DNA of 64,000 bases from Phytopseudomonas seleniipraecipitans (GTDB lineage Bacteria; Pseudomonadota; Gammaproteobacteria; Pseudomonadales; Pseudomonadaceae). This document shows, one piece after another, positions 36,948 to 45,905 of the stretch (position 1 is its first letter; each line of letters opens with the position of its first letter). The notes under the pieces are model-generated. The model saw nothing but the letters and a program-made list of their open reading frames with translations, was not told the DNA's origin and made no database searches. The position numbers were made by a program, and so were the translations under genes. The stretch spans positions 227,208-291,207 of the forward strand of contig NZ_FNBM01000006.1 of assembly GCF_900102335.1 (NCBI RefSeq), in the 5' to 3' direction.

Positions 36948-36967
36948 GGCCGCCTGCGGGCGGCTTT
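36948..36967 (+). terminator. Terminator of the ferritin-like operon
   Basis: GCCGCC-TGCG-GGCGGC (36949-36964) followed by TTT, 25 bp after the stop of the second ferritin-like gene. Confidence 0.75.
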
Positions 36968-37068
36968 CTACCGGATGCTCCCCGCTCGTCGTGCCAGAGG
37001 AGTCTGGCGGCAGCGCGGCAGTCAACCGCTGCACATACCTCACAATGAGCTGCAGAAGGCACCTGTTG

Positions 37069-37338
37069 ATGAACGAAACCGCAAAGGACATGGAGCTCAA
37101 GGCATGGCGATTGCTGCTCGAAGATGATGCCTATCGCCTGGATTGCCCCAAGGATTATCACGCGACGCTGCTGCAGCGCGCCGACGAGTTGCTGCAGCGA
37201 GGCCTACTCGACGCAGATGACTGGCAGTTGTTAGTCGCCGCGGCCGATCAGGCTTATGACGCGACCGTCGAAGCGCCAGCAGACAAGCAAAGCGACTGCC
37301 TGCCGCTTTCTACCCTGCGTCTGCCGGATACGCCCTGA
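37069..37338 (+). CDS. Small hypothetical protein (89 aa)
   Basis: Acidic helical protein starting MNETAKDMELKAWRLLLED, with heptad-like LLQRADELLQRGLLDADDW in the middle and no signal peptide. An AGAAGG ribosome site lies 10 bp before the ATG. Not recognised. It sits alone between two terminator-like hairpins. Confidence 0.6.
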   Translation: MNETAKDMELKAWRLLLEDDAYRLDCPKDYHATLLQRADELLQRGLLDADDWQLLVAAADQAYDATVEAPADKQSDCLPLSTLRLPDTP

Positions 37339-37364
37339 CGGATACGCGCTTGCATTCATAACTG

Positions 37365-37393
37365 CAGCCCGCCGTTGGCAAACGGTCGGGCTG
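37365..37393. terminator. Nested hairpin between convergent genes
   Basis: CAGCCCG (37365-37371) pairs with CGGGCTG (37387-37393), enclosing CCGTT-GGCA-AACGG. It gives a 12-bp stem with one bulge between the 89-aa gene and the convergent galE. There is no strong T-run on either side, so bidirectional termination is likely but unproven. Confidence 0.55.
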
Positions 37394-37409
37394 CTGGTGG
37401 TAGCGCAGC

Positions 37410-38459
37410 CTAACTGGCCAACACTTCGGCCGGCGCCACCGCAACTTCAGCCTGATAGCCCTGCGGATTCATCTTTTGCCAGCGCCAGGAGTCGGCGAGC
37501 ATCGCATGCAGCCCGCGCTTGGCACTCCACTGCAATTCGCCCAGTGCCTTGCTCGGATCGGCCCAGCATTGAGCGATGTCGCCAGGGCGCCGCGCGACGC
37601 TGCGAACCGGCAGCGAGCGACCAATGATCTGCTCGAACGAGCGGACCATTTCCAGCACCGAATAGCCCTGCCCCGTGCCCAGGTTCCAGACCGAGACGCC
37701 GGTGCTCTGACTCAGGCGTTCGAGCGCACACAGGTGGCCCTCGACCAGATCGACGACGTGAATGTAATCGCGGATTCCGGTGCCATCGCGGGTCGGGTAA
37801 TCGTTGCCGTAGATACTCAGCTGCGACTGTCGACCCACCGCCACTTGCAGCATGTACGGCAACAGATTGTTGGGAACCCCGTTGGGGTCTTCACCAATCA
37901 ACCCCGACTCGTGAGCACCGATCGGGTTGAAGTAACGCAGCAAGGCAATCGACCAGCGCGGGTCGGAATGCGCCAGGGCCTTGAGCACGTTCTCGGCCAT
38001 CAGTTTCGACTGCCCGTACGGATTGGTCGGGATGCCGGTGGGGCAATCTTCACGGATCGGCATGCTCACCGACTCGCCGTACACCGTGGCCGAGGAGCTG
38101 AATACCAGGCGGAAGATTCCGGCATCGGCCATCGACTGGCACAGGGTAATGCTGCCGGCCACATTGGTTTCGTAGTAACGCAGCGGGTCACGAACGCTTT
38201 CGCCAACAGCCTTGAGGCCAGCAAAGTGCATCACCGCAGTGATCGGCCAGCGCTGGAACAATTCGTCAAGCAGTGCCCGGTTACGGATATCGCCTTTGAT
38301 AAAACGCGCCTTGTGGCCGGCAATCAGCGCCACGCGGTCGAGCGACGCCCGCGAGCTGTTGCACAGATTATCCAGTACCAGCACCTCATGACCGGCCTGC
38401 AGCAGCGCCAGCACTGCGTGAGAACCAATGTAACCCGCACCCCCTGTGACCAATATCAT
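37410..38459 (-). CDS. galE: UDP-glucose 4-epimerase
   Basis: 349-aa short-chain dehydrogenase-fold epimerase interconverting UDP-glucose and UDP-galactose. N-terminal NAD motif VTGGAGYIGSH (residues 4-14), LDNLCNSS, the catalytic SSSATVYGE with YGQSKLMAE (Y-x-x-x-K), and NPYGQSK. The ATG at 38459 follows GGAGG. It is divergent from the glycosyltransferase-glf cluster and would supply UDP-galactopyranose, the substrate of the mutase encoded there. Confidence 0.96.
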   Translation of the reverse strand: MILVTGGAGYIGSHAVLALLQAGHEVLVLDNLCNSSRASLDRVALIAGHKARFIKGDIRNRALLDELFQRWPITAVMHFAGLKAVGESVRDPLRYYETNVAGSITLCQSMADAGIFRLVFSSSATVYGESVSMPIREDCPTGIPTNPYGQSKLMAENVLKALAHSDPRWSIALLRYFNPIGAHESGLIGEDPNGVPNNLLPYMLQVAVGRQSQLSIYGNDYPTRDGTGIRDYIHVVDLVEGHLCALERLSQSTGVSVWNLGTGQGYSVLEMVRSFEQIIGRSLPVRSVARRPGDIAQCWADPSKALGELQWSAKRGLHAMLADSWRWQKMNPQGYQAEVAVAPAEVLAS

Positions 38460-38747
38460 GTTTGCCTCCACCGAAATTGAGTCGCTCGTTAGGCCGCCGC
38501 CCATGCCATGGCAAAAGCACGGGACGCCTGCCTGATGAAAAAGTGATCGTCTACAGAGATAACGACGAAGGCCTGTTCGCAGTAGTTCAGGTCAGTGGAT
38601 GAACGCGCCATTGCGTGACCTTTCAGCCGATCTGTTGAACTGCGCAGAACCCCTCATCGTCCACTTTTCGCATCTACCCGCTTAACCGAAACGGCCGCGC
38701 CAGAGCCCGCCGCTTCGCTTGTGCGGCCCATTTGAGGAGAGCTGAAC

Positions 38748-39935
38748 ATGAGTTGGGCAGGATCTTTCCAGACGTCTATCGGCAAATCCCGGACGCCTTC
38801 GAATCACGCCGAAGCAGCGGTCGTTTTCGACCCCTCGATGGCGACGTTGCTGTGTCTTTCGCACCTGCGCTGGAGCTTCGTCTACCAGCGTCCGCAACAC
38901 CTGATGTCGCGCTTCGCTGGCACCTACAACGTGCTGTTCTTCGAGGAGCCGATCGGCACCGATGAAACCGAGCCCTGGCTTGAGGTGCGCCCTGACGAAC
39001 AAGGTGTGCAGGTGCTCGTGCCGCGCTTGCCTGCCGGGCTGAATGCGCAGGCCAGCACCGCTGCCATCCGCGCCCTGCTCGACGACTACCTGGGCAAACT
39101 CGAGGTCGAGGATCTGCTGCTCTGGTATTACACGCCGATGAGCCTGGCGTTTTCCGATCACCTGCAGCCACGCGTGACCATCTATGACTGCATGGACGAG
39201 CTGTCGGCCTTTCATGGCGCGCCGCCCGAACTGGTCGAGCGGGAACGCGAGCTGTTGGCGCGCGCTGATCTGGTTTTCACCGGTGGCTACAGCATCTGGG
39301 AAGCCAAGCGCGAGCTGCACGACAACGCGCATGCGTTTCCCAGCAGCGTGGATATCGCCCACTTCGCCAGCGCACGGCAGCCACAAAGCGATCCGCCTGA
39401 CCAAGCCAGCATCGGCCTGCCGCGCCTGGGCTTTTACGGGGTGATCGACGAGCGCTTCGACATCGAGTTGCTCAGAGCGGTGGCAGCCATGCGCCCCGAC
39501 TGGCAGTTCGTGATGATCGGCCCGGTGGTCAAGATCGACCCTGCCGACCTGCCGCGTCTGGACAACATCCACTACTTCGGCGGCAAGACCTATGACGAGT
39601 TGCCGGGCTATCTGGCCGGCTGGGACGTGGCGCTGATGCCCTTCGCCCTGAACGCCTCGACCCGTTACATCAGCCCGACCAAAACCCCCGAATACCTGGC
39701 TGGCGGTCGCCCGGTGGTGTCCACGCCAATCAACGACGTGGTGCGCAGCTATGGCGATTGCGGGCTGGTGCTGATCGCCGGCACACCCGAAGAGTTCGTC
39801 GCCGCGTGCGAGCAGGCCCTCGCCCTGGCGGCGGACCGCGACGCCATGCTCGCCGCGGCCGACCGCATCCTCGGCGACATGTCGTGGGATCAGACACAGG
39901 CATCCATGAAGGAGATGATCGAATGCATTCGTTGA
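38748..39935 (+). CDS. Glycosyltransferase (GT-B fold, family 1/4-like)
   Basis: 395 aa without membrane helices. The N-terminal half begins with a 30-residue tail, then LLCLSHLRWSFVYQRPQHLMSRFA, a pattern seen in glycosyltransferases of polysaccharide loci. The C-terminal nucleotide-sugar-binding half includes RLGFYGVIDERFDIELL and SPTKTPEYLAGGRPVVSTPI. GAGGAG precedes the ATG. It overlaps glf by 13 bp, so it may transfer galactofuranose or galactose; the acceptor is unknown. Confidence 0.85.
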   Translation: MSWAGSFQTSIGKSRTPSNHAEAAVVFDPSMATLLCLSHLRWSFVYQRPQHLMSRFAGTYNVLFFEEPIGTDETEPWLEVRPDEQGVQVLVPRLPAGLNAQASTAAIRALLDDYLGKLEVEDLLLWYYTPMSLAFSDHLQPRVTIYDCMDELSAFHGAPPELVERERELLARADLVFTGGYSIWEAKRELHDNAHAFPSSVDIAHFASARQPQSDPPDQASIGLPRLGFYGVIDERFDIELLRAVAAMRPDWQFVMIGPVVKIDPADLPRLDNIHYFGGKTYDELPGYLAGWDVALMPFALNASTRYISPTKTPEYLAGGRPVVSTPINDVVRSYGDCGLVLIAGTPEEFVAACEQALALAADRDAMLAAADRILGDMSWDQTQASMKEMIECIR

Positions 39936-41137
39936 ACGTCACCGGCCCATCGGCCAGCCAATCAGATCAGCAACAGGCATTCGATTACCTGATCGTCGGC
40001 GCCGGGTTCGCCGGCAGCGTGCTCGCCGAACGCCTGGCCGCCGGCCTGAACAAGCGCGTCCTGTTGATCGACCGGCGTTCGCACATCGGCGGCAATGCCT
40101 ACGATCACCACGACGAAGCTGGCGTGCTGATTCACCGGTACGGCCCGCATATCTTCCATACCAATGCGCAGCGCATCGTCGATTACCTGTCGCGCTTCAC
40201 CCAATGGCGCCCTTACGAGCACCGTGTGCTGGCGGTCGTCGATGGTCAACAGGTGCCCATTCCGATCAACCGCACCACGTTGAACGCCCTGTATGGCCTG
40301 GACCTGCAGAGCGACGAAGAGGCCGAGCGCTACCTGGCCAGCCGCGCCGAGGCGGTCGAGACCATTCGTACCAGTGAGGATGTGGTGGTCAATCAGATCG
40401 GCCGCGAGTTGTACGAGAAGTTCTTCCGCGGCTATACCCGCAAGCAGTGGGGGCTCGACCCGTCGCAGCTGGACAAGATGGTCACCTCGCGCGTGCCGAC
40501 CCGCACCAACACCGACGACCGCTATTTCACCGATACCTTCCAGCAGATGCCTCTGGAGGGCTATACGCGAATGTTCGAGCGCATGCTCGACCACCCGAAC
40601 ATCAGCATCATGCTGAACACCGATTACCGACAGGTGCGTGATCAGGTCGCGTACAAGCACCTGATCTATTGCGGCCCTATCGACGAGTACTTCGATCACT
40701 GCTTCGGCAAGCTGCCGTATCGCTCGCTGAAGTTCGAGCACCAGAGCCTCGAGCAGGAGCAGTTCCAATCGGTAGCGACGGTCAACTACCCTGACGAGAC
40801 GGTGCCGTACACGCGCATCAGCGAATACAAGCACCTCACTGGTCAGCAGCACGCGAGCACCAGCATCACCTACGAGTATCCGTCCGCAGAGGGTGACCCT
40901 TATTACCCGATCCCGAGGCCGGAAAACGCCGAGCTGTACAAACGCTACGAGCAATTGGCAGCCGAAACCCCGGGCGTCACCTTTCTTGGCCGGCTTGGCA
41001 CCTACAAGTACTACAACATGGATCAGGTCGTCGGCCAGGCACTGGCGCTGTACAAGCGTATCGAGGAAGCTCACAACGGTCCGGCGCCTGGCGAGAGCGC
41101 CGAACACAGTGAAAGCCTGGCCCGGCAAGCACCGTAA
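39923..41137 (+). CDS. glf: UDP-galactopyranose mutase
   Basis: 404-aa flavoenzyme converting UDP-galactopyranose to UDP-galactofuranose. FAD-binding IVGAGFAGSVLAERLA (residues about 24-39), DRRSHIGGNAYDH, YGPHIFHTN, and the later FFRGYTRKQWGLDP and ISEYKHLTGQ are all hallmark Glf segments. AAGGAGA precedes the ATG inside the end of the glycosyltransferase gene. It implies that the organism makes a galactofuranose-containing glycan. Confidence 0.95.
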   Translation: MHSLNVTGPSASQSDQQQAFDYLIVGAGFAGSVLAERLAAGLNKRVLLIDRRSHIGGNAYDHHDEAGVLIHRYGPHIFHTNAQRIVDYLSRFTQWRPYEHRVLAVVDGQQVPIPINRTTLNALYGLDLQSDEEAERYLASRAEAVETIRTSEDVVVNQIGRELYEKFFRGYTRKQWGLDPSQLDKMVTSRVPTRTNTDDRYFTDTFQQMPLEGYTRMFERMLDHPNISIMLNTDYRQVRDQVAYKHLIYCGPIDEYFDHCFGKLPYRSLKFEHQSLEQEQFQSVATVNYPDETVPYTRISEYKHLTGQQHASTSITYEYPSAEGDPYYPIPRPENAELYKRYEQLAAETPGVTFLGRLGTYKYYNMDQVVGQALALYKRIEEAHNGPAPGESAEHSESLARQAP

Positions 41138-41146
41138 GGACGACCG

Positions 41147-42289
41147 ATGCACCTACCTTCCCTGTTCGACAGCTTCTTCCTGGGCGGTTTCGAGTGTTCC
41201 ACCCATAGGCGTGACGACGGTCGGCGGCTTGATCTGGTCGACAGCACGGGTCACGCCCGCTGGGCGGGCCAGGACTATGCCGCCCTGCGCCGCCATGGCA
41301 TCCGCTCGGCGCGCGATGGGCTGCGCTGGCACCTGATCGAATCGACCGCTGACCACTACGACTGGTCGAGCTTTCTGCCGCAGCTAAGAGCAGCCGAGCA
41401 AGCAGGCGTGCAGGTGATCTGGGACTTGTGCCACTACGGCTGGCCAGACGGTATCGACATCTGGCGACCAGAGTTCGTCGAACGCTTCGCGCGCTTTGCC
41501 GCAGCGGCCGCCCGCGTGATACGCGAGGAAAGTGATCGGGTGCCCTTCTACTCACTGCTCAACGAGATGTCGTTCTGGGCCTGGGCCGGTGGCGAAGTGG
41601 CCTATTTTTCGCCGCTGGGCCGAGGCCGTGGCGACGAACTCAAGCAACAACTGGTGCGCGCCAGCATCGCGGCCATTGAAGCGATCCGCGCCGTTGATCC
41701 ACGGGCACGCTTCGTTCAGGTCGACCCAGTGATTCATGTAGTGCCGCGGGTCAATCGTGCCGACGCTCAAGCCGACGCCGAGCGTTATCGGCTCGCCCAG
41801 TTCCAGGCCTGGGACATGCTCGCCGGGCTGCAGTGGCCGGGCCTCGGTGGCCGCCCGGAGTACCTGGATATCGTCGGGGTCAACTTCTACCCGAACAACC
41901 AGTGGTTCGCCGGCGGCGGCACATTGTGGCGGGGCGAGCCAGGGTATCGCCCGTTCAGCGGCATTCTTGCCGAGGTCTATCAGCGTTATCGGCGGCCGCT
42001 GCTGGTGGCGGAAACCGGCGCCGAAGGCGAGCAGCGGGCCGAATGGCTGCGCTATGTCGGCGATCAGGTGCGTCTTGCACTGCAGCGTGGCCTGCCACTG
42101 GAGGGCATCTGCCTGTATCCGGTACTCGACTATCCCGGCTGGACGGACGATCGCCACTGCCAGACCGGACTATTCGGCTACGCCAATGGGCAAGGCGAAC
42201 GGCCGGTGTATGCACCGCTGGCCGAAGAGCTGCGCCACCAGCAGGCGCAGTTCGATGCCCTCGCTGGGCAACTGGCGGCGCAGGTATGA
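41147..42289 (+). CDS. Glycoside hydrolase-like TIM-barrel protein (clan GH-A)
   Basis: 380 aa, no signal peptide, so probably cytoplasmic. The probable acid/base glutamate is in YSLLNEMSFWAW (residue about 139) and the nucleophile in LLVAETGAEG (about 290), the spacing of clan A beta-glycosidases. RSARDGLRWHLIE, VIWDLCHYGWPDG and DIVGVNFYPNNQW resemble GH1/GH5 barrels. It sits between glf and an ABC exporter and is coupled to the latter by an ATGA overlap, suggesting a role in trimming or building the exported glycan. It could instead be a transglycosylase. Confidence 0.78.
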   Translation: MHLPSLFDSFFLGGFECSTHRRDDGRRLDLVDSTGHARWAGQDYAALRRHGIRSARDGLRWHLIESTADHYDWSSFLPQLRAAEQAGVQVIWDLCHYGWPDGIDIWRPEFVERFARFAAAAARVIREESDRVPFYSLLNEMSFWAWAGGEVAYFSPLGRGRGDELKQQLVRASIAAIEAIRAVDPRARFVQVDPVIHVVPRVNRADAQADAERYRLAQFQAWDMLAGLQWPGLGGRPEYLDIVGVNFYPNNQWFAGGGTLWRGEPGYRPFSGILAEVYQRYRRPLLVAETGAEGEQRAEWLRYVGDQVRLALQRGLPLEGICLYPVLDYPGWTDDRHCQTGLFGYANGQGERPVYAPLAEELRHQQAQFDALAGQLAAQV

Positions 42290-44055
42290 GCGGCAATGCG
42301 CATACCGGGCCGGACGAGCTGCCCGGGCGGCCGATTGCCTTTCTGGCCCATTACGTCAAACGCCGCCCCTGGCATTTTGGCGGCATGTTTCTGCTGATTC
42401 TCGGCGCGGGCGGCTGCGCGGTTGCCGTGCAATACGGCATGAAGCTGCTGGTCGATGCGATGGCCACAGAAGACCGCCAACAGGCCCAGGTGTGGTTTCC
42501 CCTGAGCTTGTTCATCGGCTTGATCGTCGTCGAGAACGTGTTCTGGCGCCTCGGCGGCTGGCTCGGCTGCCGCACCGTAGTGGCTAGCTGCGTGGACCTG
42601 CGTGTCGACCTGTTCCGGCACCTTACCGGCCACCCGATGCGCTATTTCACGCAGCATTTCGCCGGCGCCCTGGGTAACCGGATCTCCGCCACCGGCCAGG
42701 CGGCAGGCGCCATCTATGGCGGCCTGGCGTGGAAAATCATGCCGCCGTGCGTGGATTTTCTCGGCGCAGTGATCGTGCTGTTCACCGTGGATACGCGCAT
42801 GGCCTGGGCGCTTATCTTTTTCGTCGCCGTCGTCGCGGCGCTGATCACCGCGTTCGGCGTTCGCGGGCGCAGCAAGCACCAGCGTTTCGCGGCGCAGGCT
42901 GCGCGGGTCGGCGGTGAATTGGTCGACGTGGTGTCCAACGTCTGGACGATCAAGGCGTTCTCCGCACGTGACCGCGAAAGCCAGCGCCTGGCCGAGGAAA
43001 TCGGCCTGGAAGCACGTGCGCAGCGGCGCAGCTGGATGTACCTGGAAAAAGCCCGGGTCATCCATGACATCTGCCTGTCGGTGATGGCCGGCGGCATGCT
43101 GGTCTGGGCGATCCAGTTGTGGATAGCTGGCACGGTAACCGCTGGTGACGTGGTGATGGTCAGCGCCCTGACCTTCCGCATTCTGCATGGCTCCCGCGAC
43201 CTCGCCCTGGCGCTGGTCGACACCACTCAGCAGTTGGGCGCCATCGAAGACACCTTGCGCATCATCGTCCAGCCTCACGAGCTGGACGATCCCGAACCCC
43301 AGCTGGCGCTGCTACGCGGCGACATCGAGTTTCGCCACGTAGCGTTCGCCTATCCCGATGGACGCCGCGTGTTCGAGAATTTCGACCTGCATATTCCAGT
43401 GGGCGAAAAAGTTGGCATCGTCGGGCCTTCGGGAGCCGGCAAATCCACGCTGATCAGCCTTATCCAGCGCCTCGACGATGTGCAGGCCGGCAGCATCATG
43501 ATCGATGGGCAAGACATCAGCGACGTCAGCCAGGACAGCCTGCGCGCACGCATGGCTGTGGTGCCGCAGGAGACTGCGCTGTTCAACCGCAGCATTCGCG
43601 AGAACATCCGCTACGGCCGTCCAGGCGCTAGCGACGAGGAAGTGGTGGCGGCGGCGCGTCATGCCTTCTGCGACACCTTCATCCGCGAACTGCCGCAGGG
43701 CTACGACACATTGGTGGGTGAGCGCGGGGTCATGCTCTCCGGTGGTCAGCGCCAACGACTCGGCATTGCCCGCGCGTTTCTCAAGGATGCGCCGATCCTG
43801 ATCCTCGACGAAGCCACCTCAGCGCTGGACACCCACTCCGAGGCCGAGATTCAGGCCGCCCTGGCCAACCTGATGGAGAACCGCACAGTGCTGGCCGTAG
43901 CGCACAGGCTGTCGACACTGGCGAGCTTTGACCGCGTAGTGGTGCTGGAAAATGGACGTATCGTCGAGGACGGCCCGCCCGAGCAGTTGCGACAACAGGA
44001 CGGCAGTTTTGCGCGGCTATGGCGTATACAGGCAGCCGGCTTCGAGGCGTCCTGA
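42286..44055 (+). CDS. MsbA-like ABC exporter (membrane + ATPase half-transporter)
   Basis: 589-aa half-transporter: six membrane helices in the first about 320 residues, then the ATPase with Walker A VGPSGAGKST, Q-loop VPQETALF, signature [16 protein letters not shown], Walker B ILILDEATSALDT and H-loop VAHRLS. Such exporters move lipid-linked glycans, lipids or peptides outward. The last gene of the glycosyltransferase-glf-glycosidase block, so it probably flips or exports that product. A homodimer is expected. Confidence 0.9.
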   Translation: MSGNAHTGPDELPGRPIAFLAHYVKRRPWHFGGMFLLILGAGGCAVAVQYGMKLLVDAMATEDRQQAQVWFPLSLFIGLIVVENVFWRLGGWLGCRTVVASCVDLRVDLFRHLTGHPMRYFTQHFAGALGNRISATGQAAGAIYGGLAWKIMPPCVDFLGAVIVLFTVDTRMAWALIFFVAVVAALITAFGVRGRSKHQRFAAQAARVGGELVDVVSNVWTIKAFSARDRESQRLAEEIGLEARAQRRSWMYLEKARVIHDICLSVMAGGMLVWAIQLWIAGTVTAGDVVMVSALTFRILHGSRDLALALVDTTQQLGAIEDTLRIIVQPHELDDPEPQLALLRGDIEFRHVAFAYPDGRRVFENFDLHIPVGEKVGIVGPSGAGKSTLISLIQRLDDVQAGSIMIDGQDISDVSQDSLRARMAVVPQETALFNRSIRENIRYGRPGASDEEVVAAARHAFCDTFIRELPQGYDTLVGERGVMLSGGQRQRLGIARAFLKDAPILILDEATSALDTHSEAEIQAALANLMENRTVLAVAHRLSTLASFDRVVVLENGRIVEDGPPEQLRQQDGSFARLWRIQAAGFEAS

Positions 44056-44084
44056 CAATCGCCTGCTCGATTTGAATGATGTAA

Positions 44085-44260
44085 GAGCGTAGACCTCGGC
44101 GCGAAAGGATGGTGGCTGCACCTTCATTACTGCGTTGCCCCAGCTATTCGCCCCGGGGTCGGGGCTCCTACAGATAATCGCAGTCGTTCAGGTAAATGCG
44201 TCACCCGCCGCCACTGTAGGAGCATGGACTCGGCGCGAAACGGTCGTGGCTGCACAGCGA
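44085..44260. repeat. REP-like repeat doublet after the ABC exporter gene
   Basis: GCTCCTACAG (44164-44173) and its inverse CTGTAGGAGC (44214-44223) are 40 bp apart. The sequence CGGCGCGAAA...GTGGCTGCAC occurs on both sides (about 44098 and 44231). The GTAGGAGC core is the same as in the array near 24.5 kb, so both belong to one REP family. No gene is present between 44056 and 44355. Confidence 0.75.
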
Positions 44261-44310
44261 TGTTGACGTTGCGTCGCCATTCGCTCGGAAGCGACGTTCA
44301 TCCAGGCATT

Positions 44311-44339
44311 AAAAAACCGGGCTCGAAGCCCGGTTTTTT
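44311..44339. terminator. Bidirectional terminator at galU
   Basis: AAAAAACCGGGCT and AGCCCGGTTTTTT flank a CGA loop: a perfect 12-bp stem with A/T tracts on both sides. It serves galU on the minus strand and anything arriving from the left. Confidence 0.92.
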
Positions 44340-44355
44340 GATACCGCTTGGCTTA

Positions 44356-45192
44356 TCAGCCGCGGCCTTCGCGATACAGGTTTTCGAAGCAGAAGTTGGT
44401 CGCTTCGATATAACCCTCGGCGCCACCGCAGTCGAAACGACGGCCTTTGAATTTGTACGCCAGCACGCAACCTTCCTGCGCCTGTTTCATCAGCGCGTCG
44501 GTGATCTGAATTTCACCGCCCTTGCCTGGCTCTGTGTCCTTGATCAGGTCAAAGATGTCCGGGGTGAGGATGTAGCGACCGATGATCGCTAGGTTCGACG
44601 GCGCATCTTCAGCTTTCGGCTTCTCGACCATGTGGCTGACGCGGAAGATGTCGTCACGGATAGTTTCACCCGCGATCACGCCGTACTTGTGGATCTCGTC
44701 CATCGGCACTTCCTGCACCGCCACGATCGAGCAGCGGAACTGGTTGTACAGCTTGACCATCTGGGTCAGCACGCCATCGCCGTCGATGTTCAGGCAAAGG
44801 TCATCCGCCAGCACCACGGCAAACGGCTCGTCACCGATCAGCGGGCGACCGCTGAGAATCGCATGACCGAGGCCCTTCATTTCCACCTGGCGGGTGTAGG
44901 AGAAGGTGCAGTTATCGATCAGGCGACGAATACCGACCAGGTACTTTTCCTTTTCGGTGTCGCGGATCTGGTGTTCGAGCTCGTAGCTGATGTCGAAATG
45001 GTCTTCCAGCGAACGCTTGCCGCGGCCAGTCACCATGGCGATCTCGGTCAGGCCGGCGTTGAGTGCTTCTTCCACGCCGTACTGGATCAGCGGGGTGTTG
45101 ACCACGGGCAGCATTTCCTTGGGCATTGCCTTGGTCGCCGGGAGAAAGCGCGTGCCGTAACCGGCGGCTGGGAACAGGCATTTCTTGATCAT
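44356..45192 (-). CDS. galU: UTP-glucose-1-phosphate uridylyltransferase
   Basis: 278 aa, the usual length in pseudomonads. Makes UDP-glucose from UTP and glucose-1-phosphate. Nucleotide-binding FPAAGYGTRFLPATKAMPKEMLP (residues 7-29), VEMKGLGHAI, VVLADDLCL and the C-terminal FKGRRFDCGGAEGYIEATN are diagnostic. AAGGA precedes the ATG at 45192. UDP-glucose feeds galE and glf as well as CrtX. Confidence 0.97.
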   Translation of the reverse strand: MIKKCLFPAAGYGTRFLPATKAMPKEMLPVVNTPLIQYGVEEALNAGLTEIAMVTGRGKRSLEDHFDISYELEHQIRDTEKEKYLVGIRRLIDNCTFSYTRQVEMKGLGHAILSGRPLIGDEPFAVVLADDLCLNIDGDGVLTQMVKLYNQFRCSIVAVQEVPMDEIHKYGVIAGETIRDDIFRVSHMVEKPKAEDAPSNLAIIGRYILTPDIFDLIKDTEPGKGGEIQITDALMKQAQEGCVLAYKFKGRRFDCGGAEGYIEATNFCFENLYREGRG

Positions 45193-45241
45193 GTGTTTTC
45201 CTTGAGTGGTCGATGTTGCACAAGTCGCCGAGTCGCTGACA

Positions 45242-45769
45242 TCAGGAAGTCTGACGCAGCCGTTCGTAGTAATAGGGCAGTCGCAGCAAGGCATGACGCG
45301 CGGCGGCCGCACGCCTTTCGTTGTTGTCTCCGGGGAAGGTGATGGTCTCGCTGGTCACCCCCTCATGTTCGGCAAGGCGTGTCGCGCAGGCGAAGCACAT
45401 GGCGCCATCGATCACCTGCTGGCCGCTCTTGTCGTCGGCCGTCGGTGCGCCAGTGATGGCCAGGATAATGTCGGCGCTGCTGGTCTTCAGCACGCCCAGG
45501 GCCATTTCCCGCGCCACTTCTTCGCTGTTCATGCCGTAGGTGTCGATGGTTTCCAGCTTCACGCCAAGGCTGGCTTGCATGGCGCGCTTGGAATAGACCA
45601 CGAAGCCGCTCTCAAGCACGCCGTCACAACCCGGCACGGCCGCGACCGTGGCGGCCAGCAGGCCGGCTGTGGAGGATTCTGCGGTGCTGAGCACCAGGTT
45701 GTACTTTTCCAGGAAATGCACCGCCTGCTCGATGTTTTGCATGCTGGCGTAGTTCTCCAACCCAATCAT
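45242..45769 (-). CDS. PncC/CinA C-terminal domain family nicotinamide-nucleotide amidohydrolase-like protein
   Basis: 175 aa. Contains the CinA-C signature LSTAESSTAGLLAATVAAVPG with the catalytic serine region, SGFVVYSKRAMQ, NSEEVAREMALGVL and ILAITGAPTADDKSG. Family members deamidate NMN to nicotinate mononucleotide; YdeJ-type paralogues are often inactive, and the GAPTADDKSGQ stretch differs from the GPGG of active PncC, so activity is doubtful. ATG 45769 is used; ATG 45742 is an alternative. It lies 49 bp upstream of galU in the same direction. Confidence 0.8.
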   Translation of the reverse strand: MIGLENYASMQNIEQAVHFLEKYNLVLSTAESSTAGLLAATVAAVPGCDGVLESGFVVYSKRAMQASLGVKLETIDTYGMNSEEVAREMALGVLKTSSADIILAITGAPTADDKSGQQVIDGAMCFACATRLAEHEGVTSETITFPGDNNERRAAAARHALLRLPYYYERLRQTS

Positions 45770-45905
45770 TACTGTGTGTCTATGGCAGTACGATGGGCAC
45801 ACAAGTTCCGGACAATTATCAGAGACCACCCATCGACCTAACTGAACTCTGCAGCCCTGGGTTTTTCCCACGCTAGACAGCCGGCCGACTTTGAGAGGTA
45901 ACACC

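Noticed and set aside
41833..42285. N-terminal extension of the ABC exporter back to 41833
   Set aside because: This part overlaps the glycosidase gene in another frame; the membrane domain begins after the ATG at 42286, which sits in an ATGA overlap.
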